The translations under genes and the position numbers were made by a program. Source: Thioploca ingrica (lineage in GTDB: Bacteria; Pseudomonadota; Gammaproteobacteria; Beggiatoales; Beggiatoaceae). Taken from it: a stretch of 64,000 bases of DNA. Below are positions 18,502 to 27,660 of the stretch, piece after piece (the first letter of the stretch is position 1; each line of letters opens with the position of its first letter). The notes under the pieces were generated by a model, which was given only the letters and a program-made list of their open reading frames with translations, was not told the origin of the DNA and made no database searches. The stretch covers positions 3,720,001-3,784,000 of the forward strand of contig AP014633.1 in the NCBI GenBank assembly GCA_000828835.1, given 5' to 3'.

Positions 18502-18963
18502 ATGCCAACTTATGTGCGTACTGATAAATGTGACGGCTGCAAGGGTCAAGATAAAACCGCTTGTATGTATATTTGCCCTCATGATTTGATGAAATTGGAT
18601 AAAGATGGCTCAGAAACGGGTCATGCCATGAAAGCTTACAATCAAGAGCCAGAGCAATGTTGGGAATGCTATTCTTGTGTCAAAATTTGTCCCCAAAATG
18701 CTATCGAAGTTCGTCACTACGCTGATATCGTACCATTAGGCGCTTCGGTACAGCCGCTGCGTGGTAGTGATTCCATTATGTGGACGATTAAGTTCCGTAA
18801 TGGCAATATGAAGCGTTTCAAATTCCCCATTCGTACTACCCCAGAAGGCTCTATCGAACCGTATGCGGGTAAGCCAAAACCCAATATGGCCGATATTGAT
18901 AAGCCCGGCTTTTTCACCATGACTTCGTTAAAAGGCGATAAAAGTCAACTTATTCGGTTGTAA
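18502..18963 (+). CDS. aprB: Adenylylsulfate reductase, beta (iron-sulfur) subunit
   Basis: A 153-residue AprB. It carries two [4Fe-4S] clusters: Cys10, Cys13, Cys21 and Cys25 (CDGCKGQDKTACMYIC) and Cys53, Cys56, Cys59 and Cys63 (CWECYSCVKIC). The C-terminal tail wraps the alpha subunit. With AprA it interconverts APS with sulfite plus AMP in the cytoplasm; in a sulfur oxidiser the direction is sulfite to APS (inference from context). AGGAGG seven to nine bases upstream of the ATG indicates strong translation. aprA follows after 50 bp. Neither aprM nor qmoABC, the usual electron-transfer partners, lies next to it. Confidence 0.97.
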   Translation: MPTYVRTDKCDGCKGQDKTACMYICPHDLMKLDKDGSETGHAMKAYNQEPEQCWECYSCVKICPQNAIEVRHYADIVPLGASVQPLRGSDSIMWTIKFRNGNMKRFKFPIRTTPEGSIEPYAGKPKPNMADIDKPGFFTMTSLKGDKSQLIRL

Positions 18964-19013
18964 TAAGTTATTTCAAGTTTATTTGGATTAAACATAAAAA
19001 TTAGGAACAAAAC

Positions 19014-20930
19014 ATGACAGAAGCAACATTTGGTAACCCCCAAGTTATTGAAGAAGAAGTCGATATTCTTATGATCGGTGGTGGAATGGCGTGCTGCGGT
19101 TGCGCATATGAAATCATGCGTTGGATCGAAGGTACCAATCTCAAAGTGAAATTGATTGATAAAGCGGCGATGGATCGTTCTGGAGCCGTTGCTCAAGGTC
19201 TATCTGCTATTAATACTTATCTGGGTGATCAAGACCCAGCAGATTATGCCCGTATGGTTGCCAACGATTTGATGGGTATTACCCGCGACGACTTGGCCTA
19301 TGATTTAGGTCGTCACGTTGATGATTCTGTACACTTATTTGAAGAATGGGGCCTGCCTATTTGGAAACAACCCGGAGACGAAGGGAAACCTTTAAAAGAT
19401 GGCGGTAAACCCGTCCGTTCTGGCAAATGGCAAATTATGATTAACGGTGAATCCTACAAATGGATTGTTGCCGAAGCCGCTAAGAAAGCCCTAGGTACAG
19501 ACAACATTCAAGAACGGGTATTCATCGTTAAGTTAATTAATGATAAAAATGATCCGGGGCGGGTTGCCGGTGCTATCGGTTTCTCCGTTCGTGAACACAA
19601 GATTCACGTTTATAAATTCAAAGCCTGTTTGCTTGCTGCTGGCGGCTGCGTAAACATCTTCCGTCCACGTTCAGTGGGTGAAGGAACCGGTCGTGCCTGG
19701 TACCCGGTTTGGAATGCGGGTTCCACCTATTCGATGGCGGCAGAAGCCGGTGCCGAATTAACTATGATGGAAAATCGCTTCGTACCCGCTCGTTTCAAAG
19801 ACGGTTATGGTCCGGTTGGTGCTTGGTTCTTACTCTTCAAAGCCAAAGCCACTAATGCTTTAGGTGAAGACTATTTAACTAAGAATAAAGCGTTACTTGA
19901 TCAATATCCTCCCTATGGTCAAGCTGCGGTTCCAGCAAGCTGTTTGCGTAATCACGTCATGATGCATGAAATGAAAGAAGGACGTGGGCCAATTTATATG
20001 GATACGCCAACCGCTTTAGCTAAATTGGCTGAAACCATGACACCCAAAGAAATCAAGCATTTAGAAGCAGAAGCTTGGGAAGATTTCTTAGATATGTGTA
20101 TTGGTCAAGCGGGTGTTTGGGCGGGTGAAAACATTGAGCCAGAGAAAAAAGCCTCTGAATTAATGCCCACTGAACCCTACTTACTTGGTTCGCACTCCGG
20201 CTGTTGTGGTATTTGGGTTTCTGGACCAACCGACGTGGGTGCACCCGCTGAATGGTCTTGGGGTTATCGTTCGATGACCACCATTAAAGGTTTGTTCACC
20301 GCCGGTGATGGTGTTGGCGCTTCGGGTCACAAATTCTCTTCTGGTTCTCATGCCGAAGGTCGCATTGCTGCTAAATCAATGGTGAAATTTGCGCTCGATA
20401 ATAAAGATTGGAAACCCGAACTCGATACCCCCATTCAAGAACTGGTAGACGAAATTTACCGTCCAGTACGTAACTTCTTGGAATTCAAAGATTACACGAC
20501 TGCGATTGACGTGAATCCCAATTACATCACGCCCAAGATGTTACAATTCCGTCTCCAAAAGATCATGGATGAATACTGCGCTGGTGTTGCTACCTGGTAT
20601 CAAACTAATGCGCACATGTTGAAAGTTTGCGAAGACAAATTAGAGATGCTCAAGGAAGATTCTCTCAAGATGCGTGCTAAAGATTTGCACGAATTACTCC
20701 GTGCTTGGGAAAACTACCACCGCATTATTACTGCCGAAGCACACATGAAGCACATCCAATTCCGTGAAGAAAGCCGTTACCCCGGTTTCTACTATCGCAT
20801 GGATTACAACTTCGTTGATGAAGAGAATTGGAAATGCTTTGTTAACTCCACTTATGATAGAAAATCCAAGAAGTGGAGCGTAAAGAAAGTTCCACACGTT
20901 GACTTGGTTTCTAAACCAACTGCTAGGTAA
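19014..20930 (+). CDS. aprA: Adenylylsulfate reductase, alpha (FAD) subunit
   Basis: A 638-residue flavoprotein of the fumarate-reductase/AprA family. The FAD-binding motif is VDILMIGGGMACCGCAYE near the N-terminus; AprA signatures include GAVAQGLSAINTYLG, KACLLAAGGCVNIFRPRSVGEGTGRAWYPVWNAGS, MMENRFVPARFKDGYGPVGAWF and FTAGDGVGASGHKFSSGSHAEGR. It holds the active site that forms the FAD-sulfite adduct. Length is normal. It is the second gene of aprBA and is followed by a clear terminator, so the operon is just these two genes. It is the best single marker here of dissimilatory sulfur metabolism. Confidence 0.98.
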   Translation: MTEATFGNPQVIEEEVDILMIGGGMACCGCAYEIMRWIEGTNLKVKLIDKAAMDRSGAVAQGLSAINTYLGDQDPADYARMVANDLMGITRDDLAYDLGRHVDDSVHLFEEWGLPIWKQPGDEGKPLKDGGKPVRSGKWQIMINGESYKWIVAEAAKKALGTDNIQERVFIVKLINDKNDPGRVAGAIGFSVREHKIHVYKFKACLLAAGGCVNIFRPRSVGEGTGRAWYPVWNAGSTYSMAAEAGAELTMMENRFVPARFKDGYGPVGAWFLLFKAKATNALGEDYLTKNKALLDQYPPYGQAAVPASCLRNHVMMHEMKEGRGPIYMDTPTALAKLAETMTPKEIKHLEAEAWEDFLDMCIGQAGVWAGENIEPEKKASELMPTEPYLLGSHSGCCGIWVSGPTDVGAPAEWSWGYRSMTTIKGLFTAGDGVGASGHKFSSGSHAEGRIAAKSMVKFALDNKDWKPELDTPIQELVDEIYRPVRNFLEFKDYTTAIDVNPNYITPKMLQFRLQKIMDEYCAGVATWYQTNAHMLKVCEDKLEMLKEDSLKMRAKDLHELLRAWENYHRIITAEAHMKHIQFREESRYPGFYYRMDYNFVDEENWKCFVNSTYDRKSKKWSVKKVPHVDLVSKPTAR

Positions 20931-20968
20931 ATCATCACCCGCTCAGCAAATTAATAATGCTGACAACC

Positions 20969-21004
20969 AAGCCCGGTCAGGTTTAAATGATCGGGCTTTT
21001 TTTA
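20969..21004 (+). terminator. Rho-independent terminator of aprBA
   Basis: The arm AAGCCCGGTC (20969-20978) pairs with GATCGGGCTT (20989-20998) with one G-T wobble over a 10-nt loop, followed by a run of T's to 21003. Confidence 0.9.
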
Positions 21005-21670
21005 TTTATAACTTAACAAGCTGGGCTTGAAATTAGCTCGCTACCAAGCTCTGCTTGGTAGTGTCTTCCTGCGAGGCTCTGCTTCGCGTGTTGTCCCGCT
21101 TCGCCAAGCAGAGCTTGGCAAACCGGCATTACCAAGTAGAACTTGGTAACGAGCAAAAAAATAGGATGACTAACGAGGAAACTTAATGGCAGGGCATTGC
21201 CCACCTTGATGGGGATGAATGATGGCGATGGTTGGTGTGTGGTGCACACCCTCTACCTGGCTGATTCTTACCCACGAATGCCTCCCAACGTCACCTAAAG
21301 GACCCCTTTGCTACCAAAATGACACCTCAGAAAAGTTAACTCCCCTACTTCCCACTAGTTAGACGTGCCCTATTTTCGCGTCTTCAAGAAATTAATTTCC
21401 ATTTAAAATCACCAAATTTCCTATTTTTAGCTCTCTGAAAGATAACCTTGGCAAGGCAGTTGCTGAGACCAACGGCATACATGGACAAACGGAAACCAAG
21501 TAAGATGGACAAAGCCTGGCCCACCTTGAGATAGTGAAATAGATTGACTTATTTCTATCCCGAAGAATAAAGGTGTAGGGTATTGATGGATTTCGCTGCG
21601 CTCTAGCCATCCTACACTTGCTTAATACCTGCTTAATAACATAAATTAAACTCGCTCAAAGGAGAGCGAA
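21005..21670. repeat. Composite of dispersed repeats upstream of the M23 gene
   Basis: There is no gene. Positions 21036-21155 form a compound hairpin with CTACCAAG...CTTGGTAG arms, related to 27587-27617 and 34648-34755. Positions 21191-21252 are 62 bp that recur at 27351-27412 with about 7 mismatches. Positions 21575-21616 hold a GATGG-TTTCGCTGCGCTC-CCATC hairpin that recurs at 27552-27582 and 30895-30925. AAGGAGAG just before 21671 is the ribosome-binding site of the next gene. Confidence 0.8.
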
Positions 21671-24600
21671 ATGACTACCAATAAAATTTTACCTAAAGTT
21701 CGTGGTTTTGTAACTTCCAAAGAGATGGGGACTTCCGTTGAAGGAGTGCCCGTCTCCCTAGTTTGGTCTATCAACTTGTTACCAATTGAGAAAACCGAAT
21801 CTGGGACGGAAGTAATGAGTCACGATCACCCAATTAGAAAAGAAGAAATTAGTGACGGATTGCAATCTGGAGTAATTCCACAATATGCTACATTTGGGGT
21901 TCTTTATTCAGATCACGTTGGTTATTTTTCGTTTGACCTATCACGAGTGGAATGGTTACTAAGTAAGATTTCATGTAAATTGTTAGGGAGGTTAATTGAA
22001 CAAGCAGAAAAATTGGCCAACAACCATGTGCAATTAATGTTTAGTTTAATTTGCCCAAGTAATTCAAATATCAGAAGAGATATACCATTATCCCAACTAT
22101 TGGGCCCCTTATCATTTATTGATAATCCACTGACCTTTAATCTCGAAGTTGACTCAAGCGTACCAAGAACAAAGCAACGCTTGGGTTACTCCATCCAAAA
22201 TCCAGATCTGTTAGATTGGGAAATCTCGCCCAAGTCCTTTGTAGGTAATCCTGCCCCCAATTTGGATAATGACAACGTTATTAATCTGCTACCTTCTACC
22301 CATGCCTCTCATGAATACTATTTTCATGAATTATCGAATTCTCTTGTAGTTAACTCGTTGAATGTAGAAGGTTTGTCTGGAGATTATCCTACCCGCGATG
22401 TTGTAAATATATTATCCGATACTCCTTTAAGTTTGATGACCAATAAAAGCAATTTAGCAACAACAGCATCTACAACGAGTAACCAATCACCTTGGATGAA
22501 GGGGGAGGTGAAAGAGTATCGTCAAACTTGGTTTCCACAGGGACATGCTTTAGGCGATATTTTGTACAGTTTGGCGTTGGCACCTGGGGAATCGAGCGAA
22601 ATTGCTGTAATTGATTGGTCACGGGAAGATACGGCTTCTCGTGCAGAGGACACCGAATATAACGAATCACTGGCTCATATGCAACGCCATGATCGGATGA
22701 TTGATGAAACTGTGACAGGAGGGTTGAGGGAGGAACAATCTGGTGGCTCTGAAATGTGGGGTGGTGGGATTGCGGCAGGCGTTCAGAATGCGGCTGAAGG
22801 CGTTTTGTTAGGTATGTTAAAACTTTCCGGTGCGTCTCAACTTGGAATCACCGGTGGATATGGAAATGTATCTACCAACTCTTCTGGGATACGAAATTTA
22901 TCTGGCCGTTCTGTCCAAAACATTGCCGACCAAGTGGTACAAAACAGCAGTTTAAAACGTGGGCTACGCAGTACGGTCATTATGCAAGCCACTCAGAAAG
23001 AGAAAAATGTTTTACAGACCCGCACGATTACAAATCCGAATCATGGTCATGCCTTGACCGTTCAGTATTATGAGGTGTTGCGTCATTTTAAGGTGGTTAC
23101 GGAGTATGTGGGGAAAAGAGATGTGCTTTTGATTCCGTTTTCTTTAATTGAATTCAATGAAGACAATATTCTCCGCTTTAAAGAGGTTTTACAAGCCAGT
23201 CTTCTTGATTCTTCACTGGCGAATCATTTTTCTGTTCTAACTGACAAAAACTATAATTTTCCTATTATACCACCGAATGAAAACCCACAACCTCCACAAC
23301 AAGATGTGTCAAGTGTTTTTTGGGAAGGGGACGAGGCCGTTTATAAAATGGAAATAACAGTAGAAGTTGGAAATAAATCTGACTTCGATGAAGTTGACGA
23401 AAATGAACTCTTTTTTTATATAAGATGGTGGGAAGAGAACGGTGTAGATGGAAAGTATACTTGGAAATGGACTCCATGGGAAGGAGCTCATTTTAATGAG
23501 CGGCGGACTTATAAAAAAGATGTTTTTCTTGACTATAAGGGAACTGCCAATGGTATTCAGAGGTCTCACATTCATTATGTTGGCATAGAGAACAATAGTG
23601 ACAATGAGTGGGACTTAGCAAACATCGAAGTTAGTTGGTTTTCAGACAAGATTCATGGAAAAACATTATGGAGAGCGAATAACTTACACTTTTTTAAAAA
23701 AGGTGGGAATTCTACTGCTTATCATATAGAAGAAAAAGTTAAGTTACCCCCTAAACCTCAATTAGAAACGCAACCTCAAAAACAGATAGATACCCCGGAT
23801 CCAAAAATTGTTTATGAGACAGGACTCCGCACGGCGAAGATAAATCTATTAGTAGGTCATTTTAACAAGCACAAGTTTCATTACAGCAAAGCCATCTGGC
23901 TCACTCAAGACCCACAAGAACGCGCCTACCTATTTGGCCCCTACTTGAGCAGCTTAATTGAAAACACGCCGGTAGCCATCAGTGGTAACTACCTCGCTTT
24001 TCCGTTTGTTGGAGACAACCACGTAACAACCGCTGAAGATAATCAAAAAGAAACCAGAATCATCAGTCTTCCAACCAGAGGCGTTTTTGCCGAAGTCTTC
24101 CTTAGCAATAACCCAGGCATTGAAAAACGCGACATTACCCGTTACTGGAACTGGATGGATACGCCCGTCAGATCCGCTCCTTCTATCACAGGAGTGCAAC
24201 CCAGTTCGCCTAACGCACCGCTTAATACCACGCCTTCCAATCTGCCGTCGCCAACCGTGCAAATTATGAATGCACCTTCAGTACCAGACCCAGTAGGTTT
24301 AGCGGGCGCACTCAAGGTACTTGGCACTCCTGACATTTTCCGCGATATGTCGGGAATCAATCAAGTTTCCAGCCTGCTCGATAATCTCATCAGTGGGGCT
24401 GTTGACATGGCACAAGCTAAACAAATGGCTACCCAAGCAAAAGAGGCATTGAATAAGAGTACAGGCAAGAGTAGTGGAGGAGGAAGTGGAACGGGAACGA
24501 GTAATACAACTACCCGAAGCCTTCCCTCTGAACCAGACCCGGTGAAACAGATTGATAAACTCGATGCTATCAAGTATGCCAAGCAAGAAGGTTTGATGGA

Positions 24601-25549
24601 TGATAAACAGGCTAATGATGCGGCGAGGGGAGTTGTTGGAGGGGAACCTGTTGGTGATTATGAGCCTGGTTTAACACCGCCTCAGATTGACTCTGAGAAA
24701 CCGGAAAAAAAACTGATAGAAAAGAAATGTGGCAAAGGAGTTTGCCTTCTTACCTATTCTGATGAAAATGAGAGATATAGTTATTATGTAACCAATGAAA
24801 CGTATGATTACATCGATTTTACGATAGACTTAGAGAAATTGGAAAATTTTTTGAGGCCATCAAAATCAGTTCCTTATAGGACAGTTATTTCTCCCAGAGT
24901 AATGTCCGAGGAGCATTTGCTTAATATTGAAGTAATAGACAAATCTATTAGGTATAAAGCAGGTGGTCCTCCGATAATTTTTAACCACTATCTTGGCAAC
25001 CCTAATGCTAAGCCTGATGGAACTCTCTATGCCTTGCCGTACCCAAAAGGTGAAAAATATAAATGTACACAGGGATTTAAAGGAAAATATAGTCATAGTA
25101 GCAAGAATGCAGTTGACCTTGACATGCCTGAAGGCAGTATTGTGTGTGCTGCACGCGATGGTGTTGTAGTAGAAATCAAAGCAGATTCAACTGTTGTTGG
25201 AAGTAGAGATCCAAAAGATGCGGATAAAGCAAATTTTGTTAGGATTTTGCATAAAGATGGTACTTATGCCCAATACGCACATCTGCAAACAGGTGGTGTA
25301 AAAGTTAATGTTGGTAGCTCAGTTAGTGAGGGAGAAGAAATTGCGCTTTCAGGGAATACAGGTTTTTCTACAGGGCCACATCTTCATTTTGAGGTCTTGG
25401 TAGTGGACGGAAAAGGAGGATGGAAAACTTCCTCATGGAAATTCAAAGATGAAACAGGGCAAGCATTTGAACCAAAGGCCAATAAAGAGTATGAAAACAA
25501 GTCTCTGGGAGATTTCCCAAACCCTGACGATCAAGAACGAGCCGTGTAA
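21671..25549 (+). CDS. Large multidomain protein with C-terminal M23 peptidase
   Basis: A 1292-residue protein. The C-terminus (about 1105-1265) is an M23/LytM metallopeptidase domain: zinc ligands His1142 and Asp1149 in SHSSKNAVDLDM, then AARDGVV, YAHLQ, and His1237/His1239 in GPHLHFEV. Such domains cut peptidoglycan cross-links. The first 1000 residues are not a domain I can name; conserved-looking parts are WFPQGHALGDILYSLALAPGE near 290, a Gly-rich amphipathic stretch near 370-400 and LPTRGVFAEVFLSNNPGIEKRDITRYWNW near 820. A Ser/Gly/Thr linker lies around 940-960. There is no signal peptide or transmembrane helix, so export would need a non-Sec route. A strong AAGGAGA precedes the ATG. 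The patatin gene follows after 144 bp. Confidence 0.85.
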   Translation: MTTNKILPKVRGFVTSKEMGTSVEGVPVSLVWSINLLPIEKTESGTEVMSHDHPIRKEEISDGLQSGVIPQYATFGVLYSDHVGYFSFDLSRVEWLLSKISCKLLGRLIEQAEKLANNHVQLMFSLICPSNSNIRRDIPLSQLLGPLSFIDNPLTFNLEVDSSVPRTKQRLGYSIQNPDLLDWEISPKSFVGNPAPNLDNDNVINLLPSTHASHEYYFHELSNSLVVNSLNVEGLSGDYPTRDVVNILSDTPLSLMTNKSNLATTASTTSNQSPWMKGEVKEYRQTWFPQGHALGDILYSLALAPGESSEIAVIDWSREDTASRAEDTEYNESLAHMQRHDRMIDETVTGGLREEQSGGSEMWGGGIAAGVQNAAEGVLLGMLKLSGASQLGITGGYGNVSTNSSGIRNLSGRSVQNIADQVVQNSSLKRGLRSTVIMQATQKEKNVLQTRTITNPNHGHALTVQYYEVLRHFKVVTEYVGKRDVLLIPFSLIEFNEDNILRFKEVLQASLLDSSLANHFSVLTDKNYNFPIIPPNENPQPPQQDVSSVFWEGDEAVYKMEITVEVGNKSDFDEVDENELFFYIRWWEENGVDGKYTWKWTPWEGAHFNERRTYKKDVFLDYKGTANGIQRSHIHYVGIENNSDNEWDLANIEVSWFSDKIHGKTLWRANNLHFFKKGGNSTAYHIEEKVKLPPKPQLETQPQKQIDTPDPKIVYETGLRTAKINLLVGHFNKHKFHYSKAIWLTQDPQERAYLFGPYLSSLIENTPVAISGNYLAFPFVGDNHVTTAEDNQKETRIISLPTRGVFAEVFLSNNPGIEKRDITRYWNWMDTPVRSAPSITGVQPSSPNAPLNTTPSNLPSPTVQIMNAPSVPDPVGLAGALKVLGTPDIFRDMSGINQVSSLLDNLISGAVDMAQAKQMATQAKEALNKSTGKSSGGGSGTGTSNTTTRSLPSEPDPVKQIDKLDAIKYAKQEGLMDDKQANDAARGVVGGEPVGDYEPGLTPPQIDSEKPEKKLIEKKCGKGVCLLTYSDENERYSYYVTNETYDYIDFTIDLEKLENFLRPSKSVPYRTVISPRVMSEEHLLNIEVIDKSIRYKAGGPPIIFNHYLGNPNAKPDGTLYALPYPKGEKYKCTQGFKGKYSHSSKNAVDLDMPEGSIVCAARDGVVVEIKADSTVVGSRDPKDADKANFVRILHKDGTYAQYAHLQTGGVKVNVGSSVSEGEEIALSGNTGFSTGPHLHFEVLVVDGKGGWKTSSWKFKDETGQAFEPKANKEYENKSLGDFPNPDDQERAV

Positions 25550-25693
25550 ATACAAAAGACAACTTTTTCCAATCTGGCTGGGAAAAACAGTAGGAAAAAG
25601 AATTTTTTTATCGCAACCATCTTATTCTCTATTCAGAATCAGATGGTTGAAATTTAAACTTCGTAAATAAACTCACAACCCTAGGAAAAAATT

Positions 25694-27208
25694 ATGTTCT
25701 TTGATAAAGAAATATCGATAAAAGACATTCCCGCTCAACCTTTTGATTTTTATCTGGTTGAGCGACCCAATGAACGTTTTAACGACCCAGACCGTTACTT
25801 CGCTCACGAATTTAAAAAAATCCAGCAGCGAAGAAATCTCTACGGCTTCAAATCAACCGGGCAACATCCAGAAAACCTGATAGGTCTCGCCCTCTCCGGC
25901 GGTGGACAACGTTCTGCAGCTTTTCAACTAGGCTTACTTTCTGGTTTGAATAAAGTACCGTTTGGTCAAGGCACGTTACTGAACAGAATCGATTACATTT
26001 CCTCAGTCAGTGGCGGTAGCTGGGCAAGTGGAGCTTATTGGGCTTCAAAACGGTCAGATGAAGAATTATTTCGCTGCTTGGATGATGCCACAGAGCACGG
26101 CAAAAACAAGGTGGAACAGGAAACTTGTCGAATTCCAGCAAAGATGTTGAGAACAAAGCAAGAAATTCTACCTCTTCCGATAAAAGATGGGGAATTTAAA
26201 CAGAAAAAGAAAGCTTGGGAAGAAGCGATCACAGAAATCTACCTTCCCGATTATAACGTAGAGTTTTGGGATAAGAATCGTGATGCCTCCTGCAATCACA
26301 ACTTCGACAGAAAACCTTACCCCATTTTCAATTCTAGTCATTCCATTCCAGTGACTTCGCAGGAGGCGAATGATAAGCATTTTCCGTTTCAAACGACCCC
26401 AGACTATTTGGGTACGATTGCTGACTGCAAGAGTTTAGGGATTGCCCCCACAGAAGAATGCCCGAAAGGAAGATCTGGCTTCTTTGTTCGTCATGGTGCG
26501 GAGGGTTTCTCTTGGTCCGAACGTAAATGGAAAAAATATTGGAAGCTTTGGGCACCAGAAGATTGGGCTATCGAAGGGATGACTTTATCCAAAACTTTGG
26601 CACATTCCTCTGCTGTCATCGGTGCTGAGATGTTGTTGCAATACGATTTTGATCTGAAATATCAAGGACAGTACATCGAGGAGATAAGGAAACGGTATGA
26701 ATTGTCTGATGGTGGAAAAACTGAGAACCTTGGCTTGCTTTCTCTGATTGAAAGAGGAGTAGATTTCATTATCGTGTCCTACATGGGCAAAGATAATCCC
26801 TCTTACGGTCCTTTTCAAGACTTCGATTTAGCCAGCAAGCAGGTTAAGAAATTGTTGGGTTGTGAGGTTCAAATGCCTAAGCACCAAAGTGAAGATAAGA
26901 ACTTTGTATTTCAGTCTTCATACACGATTGGTGGTAAGGATAAGATCATACTCCATGTTAAGCCCATGCACAGCAATGTGGGAGAATTCAAAGACTATCT
27001 CAAGAATCAGAAACATGCTGATGGTTCGCCTCGGTATGCGGATATTGTGGAATTCTTAGATAATGAGAAATGTGATTCCAAAGACCGTTTTCCGCAAACA
27101 CCTACAATGTGGGTAGAGTATGATGAAAGGCTGATTCGGGCTTATTATTTGTTGGGTCAATATGTTGCGAAAGAACATATTCTGGTGAATTTATCAAAAC
27201 TCGCGTAG
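25694..27208 (+). CDS. Patatin-like phospholipase
   Basis: A 504-residue patatin/cPLA2-like lipid acyl hydrolase. The oxyanion-hole motif is LALSGGGQR (Gly69-Arg73), the nucleophile elbow is SSVSGGSWAS with likely catalytic Ser106, and the catalytic Asp339 lies in SDGGKTENLGLL. The SVSGGS form and the large insertion (about 120-290) between elbow and aspartate resemble the eukaryotic-like cPLA2 branch more than short bacterial patatins. There is no signal peptide. AGGA precedes the ATG by eight bases. Together with the upstream M23 protein it would make a cell-wall plus membrane attack pair, or an effector/defence pair; this is inference, and no immunity gene is apparent. Confidence 0.88.
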   Translation: MFFDKEISIKDIPAQPFDFYLVERPNERFNDPDRYFAHEFKKIQQRRNLYGFKSTGQHPENLIGLALSGGGQRSAAFQLGLLSGLNKVPFGQGTLLNRIDYISSVSGGSWASGAYWASKRSDEELFRCLDDATEHGKNKVEQETCRIPAKMLRTKQEILPLPIKDGEFKQKKKAWEEAITEIYLPDYNVEFWDKNRDASCNHNFDRKPYPIFNSSHSIPVTSQEANDKHFPFQTTPDYLGTIADCKSLGIAPTEECPKGRSGFFVRHGAEGFSWSERKWKKYWKLWAPEDWAIEGMTLSKTLAHSSAVIGAEMLLQYDFDLKYQGQYIEEIRKRYELSDGGKTENLGLLSLIERGVDFIIVSYMGKDNPSYGPFQDFDLASKQVKKLLGCEVQMPKHQSEDKNFVFQSSYTIGGKDKIILHVKPMHSNVGEFKDYLKNQKHADGSPRYADIVEFLDNEKCDSKDRFPQTPTMWVEYDERLIRAYYLLGQYVAKEHILVNLSKLA

Positions 27209-27660
27209 GTTGAACTAACGTAAGAAAGCCTAACATCACAAGGAATCATGCCACTTTCCAAGGCTGGATTTCTGTTGGGCTTCGTTCCTCAGCCCAACCT
27301 ACAATCCTACTTGATCAACCATTTTTGGAAGTGTGATCAGCTAAGTAGGGTGGGCAATGCCCACCTTGATGGAGGTGAATGATGGCAATGGTTGGTGTGC
27401 GGTGTACACCCTACGCTCGCTGATAATTCGTTAATCCGTTTAATCTTGTTCAAAACGCCGTGCGTCAGATCAGCGAGAGTAGGATGGGTAGAGGTGTGTT
27501 TCTTGCACCGAAACCTATCATGATGCTGTTGAAGTCCCAGAAAAATGGGAAGATGGGTTTCGCTTCGCTCTACCCATCCTACACCGCCACCAAGCTGATC
27601 TTGGTAGCGAGCTAAAATTCCTTAAGTGGCAAGATGAGAACGAGATAAAACTAGCTTGGT
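27209..27660. repeat. Repeat cluster downstream of the patatin gene
   Basis: This stretch contains no gene. Positions 27351-27412 are the partner of 21191-21252. Positions 27552-27582 are a GATGGGT...ACCCATC hairpin, and 27587-27617 a CCAAG...CTTGG hairpin ending GGTAGCGAGCTAAAA. The order of repeat types mirrors the region left of the M23 gene. Confidence 0.8.

Noticed and set aside
24361..24586. Minus-strand frames rich in Val/Pro/Leu inside the M23 gene
   Set aside because: They are shadows of the Ser/Gly/Thr linker coding region.
21671..25549. Phage tail lysin as the identity of the M23 megaprotein
   Set aside because: No phage structural, holin or integrase genes lie nearby, and the front 1000 residues show no tail-protein signature I can recognise.
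25449..25670. 73-codon basic frame between the M23 and patatin genes, considered as an immunity protein
   Set aside because: Most of it overlaps the M23 gene in another frame, and no ribosome-binding site or motif supports it.
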